Part shown: positions 16,248-23,543 of the stretch, piece by piece
Position numbering within the stretch: the first letter of the stretch is position 1
How the letters are laid out: every line of letters begins with the position of its first letter
Assembly (NCBI GenBank): GCA_900316345.1
Contig: ONCR01000007.1
Location: forward strand, 1-39,555
Direction: 5' to 3'
Length of the DNA: 39,555 bases
Origin: an uncultured Eubacteriales bacterium
GTDB taxonomy: Bacteria > Bacillota > Clostridia > Oscillospirales > Acutalibacteraceae
Program-made: the position numbers and the translations under genes
Notes under the pieces: model-generated
Told to the model about the DNA's origin: nothing
The model's database searches: none
What the model saw: the letters and a program-made list of their open reading frames with translations, nothing else

Positions 16248-16276
16248 TTGCGCCGAAGCCGATTATCCTATATAAT
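16248..16276 (+). promoter_or_regulatory. promoter of the hydrolase-oxidoreductase operon
   Basis: TTGCGC at 16248-16253 and TATAAT at 16271-16276 with a 17-bp spacer, 18 bp before the ATG. Confidence 0.6.
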
Positions 16277-16294
16277 ATTTTCGGAGATGGTTTT

Positions 16295-17047
16295 ATGAAT
16301 TACACAGTAAAAGAGCTTTATATTGAAGCTGACGGCAGGCGGATATTTACAAAGCTGTACCGTCCCGATGCGAAGGGGCGGCTGCCTTTAATCGTGTTTG
16401 TTCACGGGCTTGGCGCGGACAATATGAATTTTTTCAATTACGCCGAAACCTTTGTTTCGCTCGGTTATGCCTGCGTTTGCTTTGATTTCTGCGGTGGCGG
16501 TTTCAACAGTAAGAGTACGGGCAAAACAACCGATATGACGCCTCTTACCGAAGTTGCGGACCTTGAGGTTATTCTTGACGAAGTGCGCGGTTGGGATTTC
16601 GTCAATACAGATAAGATTGTTCTTGCGGGAGAAAGCCTCGGCGGTGTTGTTTCCGCAATGACGGCGGCAAAGCACAAGGACGAGATTGCAGGGCTGTTTT
16701 TGATATTCCCCGCATTTGTTATCAGGGATAACGCACGCCGTTTCAAAACGCCTGACGCAATTCCCGAAATTGTGGATTTGCCGAATTGGATAACCCTCGG
16801 CAGGCAGTATTACAAAGATTCGTGGAATATTGATATTGACGGCGTAATTAAAGCATACGATAAGCCCGTCTGTATCATCCACGGCAAAGAGGACGACCTT
16901 GTGCCTTATGAATACTCAATCAAGGCAAACGAGCAATATGCCAATTCTGAATTGCATCTTATTGACGGCGTCGGGCACGAGCTGAACAATCCGATTCTGT
17001 CTGAGCCGGCTATGAAACACTTAAAAGAATTTATGATGAGAATATAA
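16295..17047 (+). CDS. alpha/beta hydrolase (acyl esterase type)
   Basis: 250 residues with the alpha/beta-hydrolase fold. The oxyanion region is FVHGLGADNMNF, the nucleophile Ser114 is in AGESLGG, the acid is probably Asp200 in HGKEDDLVP and His228 is in GVGHELN. No signal peptide, so it is cytoplasmic. The closest general pattern is the small esterases related to feruloyl or cinnamoyl esterases of gut Firmicutes; the substrate cannot be read from the sequence. ATG 16295 has CGGAGATGG before it. An oxidoreductase gene starts 29 bp downstream, so the two probably form an operon. Confidence 0.85.
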   Translation: MNYTVKELYIEADGRRIFTKLYRPDAKGRLPLIVFVHGLGADNMNFFNYAETFVSLGYACVCFDFCGGGFNSKSTGKTTDMTPLTEVADLEVILDEVRGWDFVNTDKIVLAGESLGGVVSAMTAAKHKDEIAGLFLIFPAFVIRDNARRFKTPDAIPEIVDLPNWITLGRQYYKDSWNIDIDGVIKAYDKPVCIIHGKEDDLVPYEYSIKANEQYANSELHLIDGVGHELNNPILSEPAMKHLKEFMMRI

Positions 17048-17076
17048 ACAACCGGTAAAACAAAGGAGGCGGCGAT

Positions 17077-18048
17077 ATGAAGGAATACAACTGGGCCTGT
17101 ATCGGCTGCGGACACATTGCAAACGAGATGGCGCAGGCGCTTGCCGAAAAAGGCAGGCGCTTTTGGGGCGTATATTCAAGGACTTTGGAAAACGCCGAGG
17201 CGTTTGCAGAGCGTTACGCAACAGAAAACATATACAAAAACGCGGACGATTTGTTTGCGGACGAGAACGTGGATATAGTATATATCGCAACGCCTCACAA
17301 CCGCCACATTGAATACATACTGAAAGCGGCAAAAAGCAAAAAGCACGTTCTATGTGAAAAGGCAATTACGCTGAACTCCGACGAGCTTGCTTCGGCGGTT
17401 AAGGCTTGCGAAGAAAACGGCGTAATTCTTGCGGAGGCGATGACGGTTTACCATATGCCCGTTTACCGCGAGGCACAGAAATATATTGACAGCGGAGAGC
17501 TCGGCAGGATGAAAATGGTTGAGGTAAACCTCGGCAGCAACAAGGATTACGATATGACGAACCGCTTTTTCAATCCCGACCTTGCAGGCGGCGCTATGCT
17601 CGATATCGGCGTCTATGCTCTCTCCTTCGCCCGTTACTTTATGAGCGAAAACGCAAGTGAAATAAAATCCTCGGTAAACCTTGCGCCTACGGGCGTTGAC
17701 GAGCAGGCGGTTATGCTTTTGAAAAACGGCAATAACGAAATGGCGAGCGTTACGCTTTCGCTGACTGCAAAGCTGCCGAGAACGGCGGTTGTTTCCTTTG
17801 AAAACGGCTATATTGAATTTGAGAATTACAACCGTTCAAGCAGCGCAAAAATTACGTTTTTAAACGGCAAAGACGCGATTATAATAAAAAGCGACGGCAA
17901 AGTTTCGCCCTTGGTTTATGAAATTGAAGATATGGAAGAGGCTGTCAAAGGCAATAACAAAATGCACCTTGATTTTACCGTGGACGTTATGGAAATGATG
18001 ACGAAAACGAGATACGGATGGGGCGTTAAATACCCGGAGGAAAAATAG
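17077..18048 (+). CDS. Gfo/Idh/MocA family oxidoreductase
   Basis: 323 residues. The Rossmann motif is ACIGCGHIANEMAQAL near the start, with YIATPHNRHIEYI and the catalytic-lysine motif CEKAITLN (EKP-like, with Ala in place of Pro). The C-terminal domain has AGGAMLDIGVYALSFARYF, in which the Asp and Tyr fit the family substrate site. Members oxidise or reduce sugars, inositols or trans-dihydrodiols with NAD(P). It has a strong AAAGGAGG ribosome binding site. It is linked to the esterase upstream, so both may handle a plant-derived or sugar conjugate; the substrate is unknown. Confidence 0.9.
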   Translation: MKEYNWACIGCGHIANEMAQALAEKGRRFWGVYSRTLENAEAFAERYATENIYKNADDLFADENVDIVYIATPHNRHIEYILKAAKSKKHVLCEKAITLNSDELASAVKACEENGVILAEAMTVYHMPVYREAQKYIDSGELGRMKMVEVNLGSNKDYDMTNRFFNPDLAGGAMLDIGVYALSFARYFMSENASEIKSSVNLAPTGVDEQAVMLLKNGNNEMASVTLSLTAKLPRTAVVSFENGYIEFENYNRSSSAKITFLNGKDAIIIKSDGKVSPLVYEIEDMEEAVKGNNKMHLDFTVDVMEMMTKTRYGWGVKYPEEK

Positions 18049-18116
18049 TCGGTACGATTTATTTAGCCGGCGGCTGCTGCCATATTCCAAGCAAATATTT
18101 TAATCTGAAATAACAA

Positions 18117-18141
18117 AAGGCAGACGATTTTCGTCTGCCTT
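18117..18141. terminator. bidirectional terminator, GGCAGACGA type
   Basis: Perfect 11-bp stem AAGGCAGACGA / TCGTCTGCCTT with a TTT loop. It lies between the convergent oxidoreductase gene and the aldo/keto reductase remnant. It has the same arms as the hairpin at 7000-7027 inside the island. Confidence 0.75.
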
Positions 18142-18146
18142 AAGAT

Positions 18147-18305
18147 TTATAAATTAACGTATTTGTCAAAGTCGGTAACGCCGTTGAGCATATCGCCCTC
18201 AACAACCGTTGCGTCAGGAACCTCTGCCTGTAAATTCTGCGCCGTTTTGCCGAAGCCGAGCGCGGAAATCTTTTCTCCCGTTTTACCAAACTCACGATAG
18301 TTCAC
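18147..18305 (-). pseudogene. aldo/keto reductase remnant (N-terminus fused to another tail)
   Basis: A 52-codon frame with GTG start at 18305 and a good AAAGGAG ribosome binding site at about 18314-18319. Its first 19 residues (NYREFGKTGEKISALGFG) are the classic N-terminus of a bacterial aldo/keto reductase. The next 33 residues (KTAQNLQAEVPDATVVEGD... to DKYVNL) do not continue that family, and I cannot place them. The simplest reading is an internal deletion that joined two gene ends in frame. A short expressed peptide is possible because start, ribosome binding site and stop are intact. Confidence 0.65.
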
Positions 18306-18494
18306 AGCATATCTCCTTTATTAAAGCTTTATTTACAAAAGCATTCAAGTGTATAGTAACAGAATTGACGGACAGTGTCAACAACACAGCTTACCAGACC
18401 TCCGCCGCCGGGTAAAACTGATATATTAATAAATATCATTATATCAACACAAACAAATACCGCAACGCGTTTTTTCAAAGCAGTCTGTGCATAT

Positions 18495-18523
18495 TTGCTC
18501 TTTGGGAAACAATGTGATATAAT
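18495..18523 (+). promoter_or_regulatory. possible promoter of the transporter-glycosidase operon
   Basis: TTGCTC at 18495-18500 and TATAAT at 18518-18523 with a 17-bp spacer. It lies about 375 bp before the transporter ATG, so the leader would include the repeat-rich region. No closer promoter is obvious. Confidence 0.4.
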
Positions 18524-18554
18524 ATATTGGTAAATCAGAAGCTGTCGGGCATAT

Positions 18555-18840
18555 GGGCATATCGGAACGGAACCGTAGGGGGGCGACGACTCGGCGCCCC
18601 GTTGAAACCTCGCAAATCGTATATTGTCGTTTCTTATACACCATTATAAAAACAACGTTTGTTTTGGCAACAAAGCGCGTAAATGCGCTTTGTTGATGGT
18701 ATCTCGCTGCGCTCAATCAACTGACAAGGGCTCGCAGCGCGCGGGACGCCGAGGGAAACTCCCCTGTTAGGGGAGATGCCCGAAGGGCAGAGGGGTCTGC
18801 CGCCTCTGCAAGAGGTCGTCCCCTACGAACTCGTGCTCTC
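18555..18840. repeat. GC-rich dispersed repeat region
   Basis: There is no gene between 18306 and 18899. It holds stretches such as CCGTAGGGGGGCGACGAC (about 18570) and CTCCCCTGTTAGGGGAG with GCCCGAAGGGC (18760-18790), then CGTCCCCTACG (about 18819). These short palindromic, C/G-rich strings look like the dispersed noncoding repeats common in Ruminococcaceae genomes. Confidence 0.5.
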
Positions 18841-18899
18841 ATTAACCTGATGACCCCGACAGATCCAGAATTTTTAAACACCGAAAAGGGGGCTTTGAT

Positions 18900-20297
18900 A
18901 TGGCTAAAGAAAAACTTTCCAAGCGTAATTGGTTTACAATTTGCCTGTTCAGCTTTATGGGCGGCGTTGCGTGGAACGTTGAAAATATGTATTTCAACAC
19001 GTTCCTTTATAATTCCGTTTACGCAAACACCTCATCTGCAGCTCAGGCAGGCTCAATGGCGCCGACAACGGCAATAAGCCGAATGGTTGCGCTTTCCGCC
19101 ATTGCGGCGGTTGTTACAACCTTTATTATGGGAACGCTGAGCGACAAGCTTAAAAACCGAAGGCTGTTTATTTCGGTAGGATATATTTTCTGGGGCGTTG
19201 TTACGGGAATGTTCGGCCTTATTACAAAGGAAAACGTTGCGGGGCTTTTACACCTTACGGACGAAGCAAAAATCCTTACCGCTACGGTTTGGGTTGTAAT
19301 AATTATGGATATTATTATGACTTTTATGGGCTCAACAAGCAACGACGCGGCTTTCAACGCCTGGGTTACGGATATAACAACGCCGAAAATCCGCCCGATA
19401 CTTGAAACGGTGCTTCAGGTTGTTGTTTTCGCTTCGGCAGGCGCGGTAATGGGCGTTGGCAGCTTTGCTCAGGCGGGCAAGGTAAGCTATCAGAGCTTCT
19501 TTATAATCCTCGGCATAGTTGTTTCGCTTTGCGGAATTGCGGGCTTATTCCTTATAAGAGAGCCCGAAAACAGAATTGTAAGCGAAGAAAAATCAAGCTA
19601 CTGGGCAGACCTTTTCTATGGCTTCAAGCCCTCGGCAATTAAAGAAAACAGCAGGCTTTACCTCACTCTTTTTGCTATAGGCTTTGCAACGGTTGCATAC
19701 CAGGTATTCTTCCCCTACCTTCTTGTTTACCTTCAATACGTAGTTATACCCGCAAACGGCGGAGATAAATTCCTTACCCCGAGCGTTATCGTTACGGCGG
19801 TAATAGTTGTTGCGCTTCTTGTTGCAGGCGTGGTTATTCTTCTTAAGCTCGGCAACAAAAACAAGACGTTCTGCCTTGTTCCGAGCGCAATATTTATGCC
19901 GATAGGTCTTTTCCTTCTTTCAACCTCAACCAACATCAAGGTTGTTCTTATCGGCATTCTTCCGGCGGCGCTCGGTTTTGTTCTTATGACAATTCAGCTT
20001 AACGCTGCAATCAAGGATTTTATACCCGTCGGCAAGGCAGGGCTTTTCCAGGGAATCAGAATGATATTCGTTGTTCTTATCCCGATGATTGCAGGCCCGT
20101 ACCTCGGCGATTTGGCGTGCCGCAATTCGGCGGTTACTTATAAAAACGAATACGGCGTTGAAACGCTTGTTCCGTCAAGCAATATGTTCCTTTACGCGGC
20201 AATAGTTGCGCTGTTCGTTTTCGTTCCGCTTTTCTTCCTTATTAAAAAAGGCTTTAAGGTTGAAGAGTTAAATGCGAACGAGGCTGAAAGTGAATAA
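18900..20297 (+). CDS. MFS/GPH-type sugar-cation symporter
   Basis: 465 residues with about 12 membrane helices and an N-terminal KLSKRNWFTICLFSFMGGVAWNVENMYFNTFLYN, a pattern typical of the glycoside-pentoside-hexuronide:cation symporters. SDKLKNRRLFISVGYIFWG after helix 2 corresponds to the MFS loop motif. It lies in the cytoplasmic membrane. The AAAGGGGG ribosome binding site supports ATG 18900. The downstream glycosidase gene overlaps its end by 8 bp, so the pair likely imports and then cuts one oligosaccharide. If the neighbour is an arabinofuranosidase the cargo is probably an arabinose-containing sugar; this is inferred. Confidence 0.87.
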   Translation: MAKEKLSKRNWFTICLFSFMGGVAWNVENMYFNTFLYNSVYANTSSAAQAGSMAPTTAISRMVALSAIAAVVTTFIMGTLSDKLKNRRLFISVGYIFWGVVTGMFGLITKENVAGLLHLTDEAKILTATVWVVIIMDIIMTFMGSTSNDAAFNAWVTDITTPKIRPILETVLQVVVFASAGAVMGVGSFAQAGKVSYQSFFIILGIVVSLCGIAGLFLIREPENRIVSEEKSSYWADLFYGFKPSAIKENSRLYLTLFAIGFATVAYQVFFPYLLVYLQYVVIPANGGDKFLTPSVIVTAVIVVALLVAGVVILLKLGNKNKTFCLVPSAIFMPIGLFLLSTSTNIKVVLIGILPAALGFVLMTIQLNAAIKDFIPVGKAGLFQGIRMIFVVLIPMIAGPYLGDLACRNSAVTYKNEYGVETLVPSSNMFLYAAIVALFVFVPLFFLIKKGFKVEELNANEAESE

Positions 20298-22107
20298 GCT
20301 TAATTTCTACACCGCAAAAGAGCTTAAGCCGCAGGGCTGGCTTTTGCGTCAGCTTGAAATTCAGGCGCAGGGGCTCAGCGGAAATCTTCATAAAATCTGG
20401 CCCGATATAAAAGACAGCGCGTGGATAGGCGGGAACCGTGAGGGCTGGGAAAGGGTTCCCTATTGGCTTGACGGCTTTATTCCCCTTGCATATCTTCTTG
20501 AAAACGAAGATATGATTTCCGACGCAAAAAGGTATATTAACGCAATTATTGCAAAACAGGCGGACGACGGCTGGCTTTGTCCCTGCAAAAAAGAAAGGCG
20601 TTCCAAATATGACACCTGGGCGCTTCAGCTTTTAACAAAGGTTCTTACCGTTTATTATGAATGCTCGGGCGACGAAAGAATACCCGAGGTTATTTACAAA
20701 GGGCTTAAAAATTACTATGAGCTTCTTAAAAGCGGCGAAATTTCGCTTTTCGGCTGGGGAAAATTCAGGTGGTTTGAAACCTTTATCGCTTTGAACTTTA
20801 TTAAGGAAAGATACAACGAGGCCTGGCTCGGCGAGCTTGCGCATATCCTTAAGGAACAGGGCTATGACTATGATAAAGCAACCGAGCTTTGGAAAACGCC
20901 GTGCAAGGTATGGCGCTTTAAAACGCACATCGTCAACCTTGCAATGATGCTGAAAGCCGAGGCCGTTTCCTGTGAAATGCTCAAAGAAGAATATACGGAT
21001 AAGGCTGAAGAATACCGTACGGTTCTTGACGGGTTTAACGGAACCGTTTTTGAAGGCTTTACGGGCGACGAATGCCTTTCGGGCATAAGCCCCGTTCAGG
21101 GTACGGAGCTTTGCTCTGTTGTTGAACAGATGTATTCCTACGAACAGCTATACGCTTTTACCGGCGATAACAAATGGGCCGAGCGCCTTGAGGTTCTTGC
21201 CTTCAACGCCCTTCCCGCAACGTTAAGCGAGGATATGTGGGCGCACCAGTACGACCAGATGGTAAATCAGATTGCCTGCGAAAAGCTTTTCCCGTTTTCA
21301 CATTTCGGAACAAACGGGCCGAGGGCGCACCTTTTCGGGCTTGAGCCGAATTTCGGCTGCTGCACGGCTAACTTCAACCAGGGTTTTCCGAAGCTTGCGC
21401 TTTCGGCGTTTATGCACGGCGGCGATAAGGTAATCAACGGCATTATTCTTCCTTCAAGGCTGAACGCCGACGGCATTTCAATAGAGCTAAAAACAAATTA
21501 TCCCTTTGAAAACAAGGCGCAATATTTTATAAAAGCGGAGAAGGATTTCAATTTTGTTATCCGCATTCCCTCCTTTGCCGAAAACGTTAAATTGAACGGC
21601 GAAGAAAGGGAAACGAAGGATATTGAGCTTCACCTTGAGAAGGGCGAAAGCAAAATTCAGCTTGAATTTTCCGTTCCCGTAAGGCTTAAGGACAGGCCCG
21701 ACGGGCTTAAGACGGTTCAGGCAGGCTCGCTTATTTTCTCGCTTCCGATTAAGTTTGAGGAAAAGCGGATTGAATATACAAGAAACGGAGTTGAAAGAAA
21801 ATATCCCTACTGCGACTATGAGCTTATTCCGAAATCCGATTGGAATTACGCCTTCGGCGGCACGGATTTTTCACTTAAGTTTAACGGAATCGGCGAATAT
21901 CCGTTTTCGGTCAGCAAGCCGCCCGTAACCGTTACTGCGGATATGGTGAAAATCAATTGGGGAACGCGTATAAAGCTGAAAACGGTTTGCAGAAAGGCCC
22001 CGAAATCCCTTAAGCCGCTTTCAAAAAAAGAAAAAATTGAGCTCTTCCCCTACGGCTGCGCCAAGCTGCGAATGACGGAAATGCCGCTTGTCAATATAAC
22101 CGAATAG
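20290..22107 (+). CDS. GH127-like glycosidase (DUF1680, putative beta-L-arabinofuranosidase)
   Basis: 605 residues from GTG 20290, which overlaps the transporter stop by 8 bp and has GAGG upstream; ATG 20272 is a weaker alternative. The protein has an (alpha/alpha)6-barrel type N-terminal region and C-terminal beta domains. It keeps the GH127 metal and nucleophile pattern: Glu273-x-Cys275 in GTELCS and the double Cys357-Cys358 in FGCCTAN, which align with Glu338/Cys340/Cys417/Cys418 of the beta-L-arabinofuranosidase HypBA1. There is no signal peptide, so it acts inside the cell on an imported sugar. The family call is good; the substrate is inferred from the family and may differ. Confidence 0.82.
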   Translation: MNKLNFYTAKELKPQGWLLRQLEIQAQGLSGNLHKIWPDIKDSAWIGGNREGWERVPYWLDGFIPLAYLLENEDMISDAKRYINAIIAKQADDGWLCPCKKERRSKYDTWALQLLTKVLTVYYECSGDERIPEVIYKGLKNYYELLKSGEISLFGWGKFRWFETFIALNFIKERYNEAWLGELAHILKEQGYDYDKATELWKTPCKVWRFKTHIVNLAMMLKAEAVSCEMLKEEYTDKAEEYRTVLDGFNGTVFEGFTGDECLSGISPVQGTELCSVVEQMYSYEQLYAFTGDNKWAERLEVLAFNALPATLSEDMWAHQYDQMVNQIACEKLFPFSHFGTNGPRAHLFGLEPNFGCCTANFNQGFPKLALSAFMHGGDKVINGIILPSRLNADGISIELKTNYPFENKAQYFIKAEKDFNFVIRIPSFAENVKLNGEERETKDIELHLEKGESKIQLEFSVPVRLKDRPDGLKTVQAGSLIFSLPIKFEEKRIEYTRNGVERKYPYCDYELIPKSDWNYAFGGTDFSLKFNGIGEYPFSVSKPPVTVTADMVKINWGTRIKLKTVCRKAPKSLKPLSKKEKIELFPYGCAKLRMTEMPLVNITE

Positions 22108-22114
22108 AAAAGCA

Positions 22115-22145
22115 GGACGACTAAGTTACCTTAGTCGTCCTTTTC
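22115..22145 (+). terminator. terminator shared by convergent genes
   Basis: 10-bp stem GGACGACTAA / TTAGTCGTCC with GTTACC loop, then TTTTCTTCTTT. The right arm is also the last codons and stop of the convergent acyltransferase gene. Confidence 0.85.
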
Positions 22146-23177
22146 TTCTTTAAAAAGAAGCTTCTTTAGCTTTTTCATTACGGGGTTATATAAAAACGAA
22201 GCGCAAACGCAGATAAACATTATTGCCGCCCAGATTACCGCCGTTGCTACTATGTAGCCGATAAGAGGCGAATGAACGAGCTTTATCGCCGTTTTGTAAG
22301 CTACGTTGAAAACCGAATCGTGAAGCAAAAACGGGTGAAGCATATAGATAAATAAAGTGTTCTTACCTATATAGCTAAACACCTTTCCGCGAAGGAAGCC
22401 CGAAATCAGCATAACGGCAAGGCTTAAGCCGAAGGCGCCGATAAGAGTAAAGGCAATATTTGCATATTCGCCGACGCTGAGCTCAAGTGAGCTTTTTGAA
22501 ACACGGGCATTAAGCGCCGCGCCTCCCGTGCCGATGGCAAGCAGAACTGTACAGGCGCAAAGGCGTTTAGGCTTCGACGGCTGCTGAATAAAGCCGTTTA
22601 GCTTTTCCTTCGCCGCATAGCCGAAGGCTAAAAATACAAGCGAAAATAACGCAACGTCAAGGCAAAACGGGAGCGAATAATCAAAGAAATGATCGAGCGC
22701 CGCGCCTGATATGCCGACTGCCGCGGCAACGCCGAAAACGGCGGCTTTATTATCCTTAAACCTTTTAACAAGCGCGTAAAGAAGAAGCTCCGCAACAAAA
22801 AGGCAGGGTAAAAACCAGTAAATACCTGCGCTGTAGCGGCTGTTTTGAAGCGCAATAAAAATCGCGGGGATTCTTATTTTAACAACCCTAAGTATTGCCG
22901 AAGGGTTTGAGCCGATAAGGATTTTAACAATATCCTTCGCCAGCATTAAAAGCGAAAACAGCACGTACGGAAGCAAAATTGAAAACGCGCGCTTTTTAAG
23001 GAATTTTGAAAACGGCTCTGTGCGAAAGGTCAGACCGCTGAGGATAAAAAACAGCGGCATATGAAAGGCATAAATCCAGTTGTGCAAAGCTTCGGGCAAG
23101 GTTAAATGCCCAAGCACAACAAGGCCGATACCGATTGCTTTTGCAGAGTCAATATATTCAATTCGTTTTGATTTCAC
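22131..23177 (-). CDS. membrane acyltransferase (acyltransferase 3 family)
   Basis: About 348 residues with around 10 membrane helices. The start IEYIDSAKAIGIGLVVLGHL carries the conserved GH histidine, and FHMPLFFILSGLTFR is the family signature. These enzymes O-acetylate or succinylate surface polysaccharides or other extracytoplasmic sugars using cytoplasmic acyl donors. GTG 23177 is preferred over TTG 23183 because GGTG lies 7 bp before it. The gene stands alone and converges on the transporter-glycosidase operon. The substrate is unknown. Confidence 0.87.
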   Translation of the reverse strand: MKSKRIEYIDSAKAIGIGLVVLGHLTLPEALHNWIYAFHMPLFFILSGLTFRTEPFSKFLKKRAFSILLPYVLFSLLMLAKDIVKILIGSNPSAILRVVKIRIPAIFIALQNSRYSAGIYWFLPCLFVAELLLYALVKRFKDNKAAVFGVAAAVGISGAALDHFFDYSLPFCLDVALFSLVFLAFGYAAKEKLNGFIQQPSKPKRLCACTVLLAIGTGGAALNARVSKSSLELSVGEYANIAFTLIGAFGLSLAVMLISGFLRGKVFSYIGKNTLFIYMLHPFLLHDSVFNVAYKTAIKLVHSPLIGYIVATAVIWAAIMFICVCASFLYNPVMKKLKKLLFKEEKDD

Positions 23178-23208
23178 AAGCAATCACCGCCTTATGTTTT
23201 TAAACATT

Positions 23209-23240
23209 ATAATAAACAGCCGTCATAATAAACAGCCGTC
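23209..23240 (+). repeat. tandem 16-17 bp duplication
   Basis: ATAATAAACAGCCGTC occurs twice in tandem just before the inverted-repeat element. Confidence 0.7.
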
Positions 23241-23244
23241 TTTA

Positions 23245-23520
23245 GGGTGAGCGACTAAGAGATTTAACAGCCTCAAAAACCGTCTTTTTGCGTAATACTG
23301 CGTTAAAAATGCTCGGGATAAACAAATTATTCCTGTGCTTTTTGTCTTCTCTGACACAAAAAGCTGTGTTTTTGAGGTGCGAAGCAATTACGAAATAGCT
23401 ATTTTTCGTTAGAACAATGAACAAACAAGGGTTAAGGCTTGGCGCCTTAACCCTTGTTTTGAAGCCGTTATAGCGGAAAAGAGCCTTTCAGAATCTATTA
23501 AAGCCCTTAGTTGCTCACCC
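23245..23520. repeat. 276-bp element with terminal inverted repeats (MITE-like)
   Basis: The left end GGGTGAGCGACTAAG (23245-23259) is matched by CTTAGTTGCTCACCC (23506-23520) with one mismatch, and the similarity continues imperfectly for about 29 bp. Outside, ACAGCCGT on the left and ACGGCTGT on the right extend the symmetry. Inside lies a strong hairpin (23425-23457) and no convincing gene; a 60-codon frame at 23242-23424 has no support. There is no clear target duplication. Confidence 0.5.
23425..23460. terminator. strong hairpin, possible secA terminator
   Basis: 14-bp stem ACAAGGGTTAAGGC / GCCTTAACCCTTGT with TTGGC loop and T-runs on both strands. It is the nearest terminator downstream of secA on the minus strand. 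Confidence 0.65.
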
Positions 23521-23543
23521 TTTTAAACGGCTGTGCTTTTTAA

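Noticed and set aside
23242..23424. 60-codon minus-strand frame
   Set aside because: It lies inside the inverted-repeat element and has no supporting start signal.
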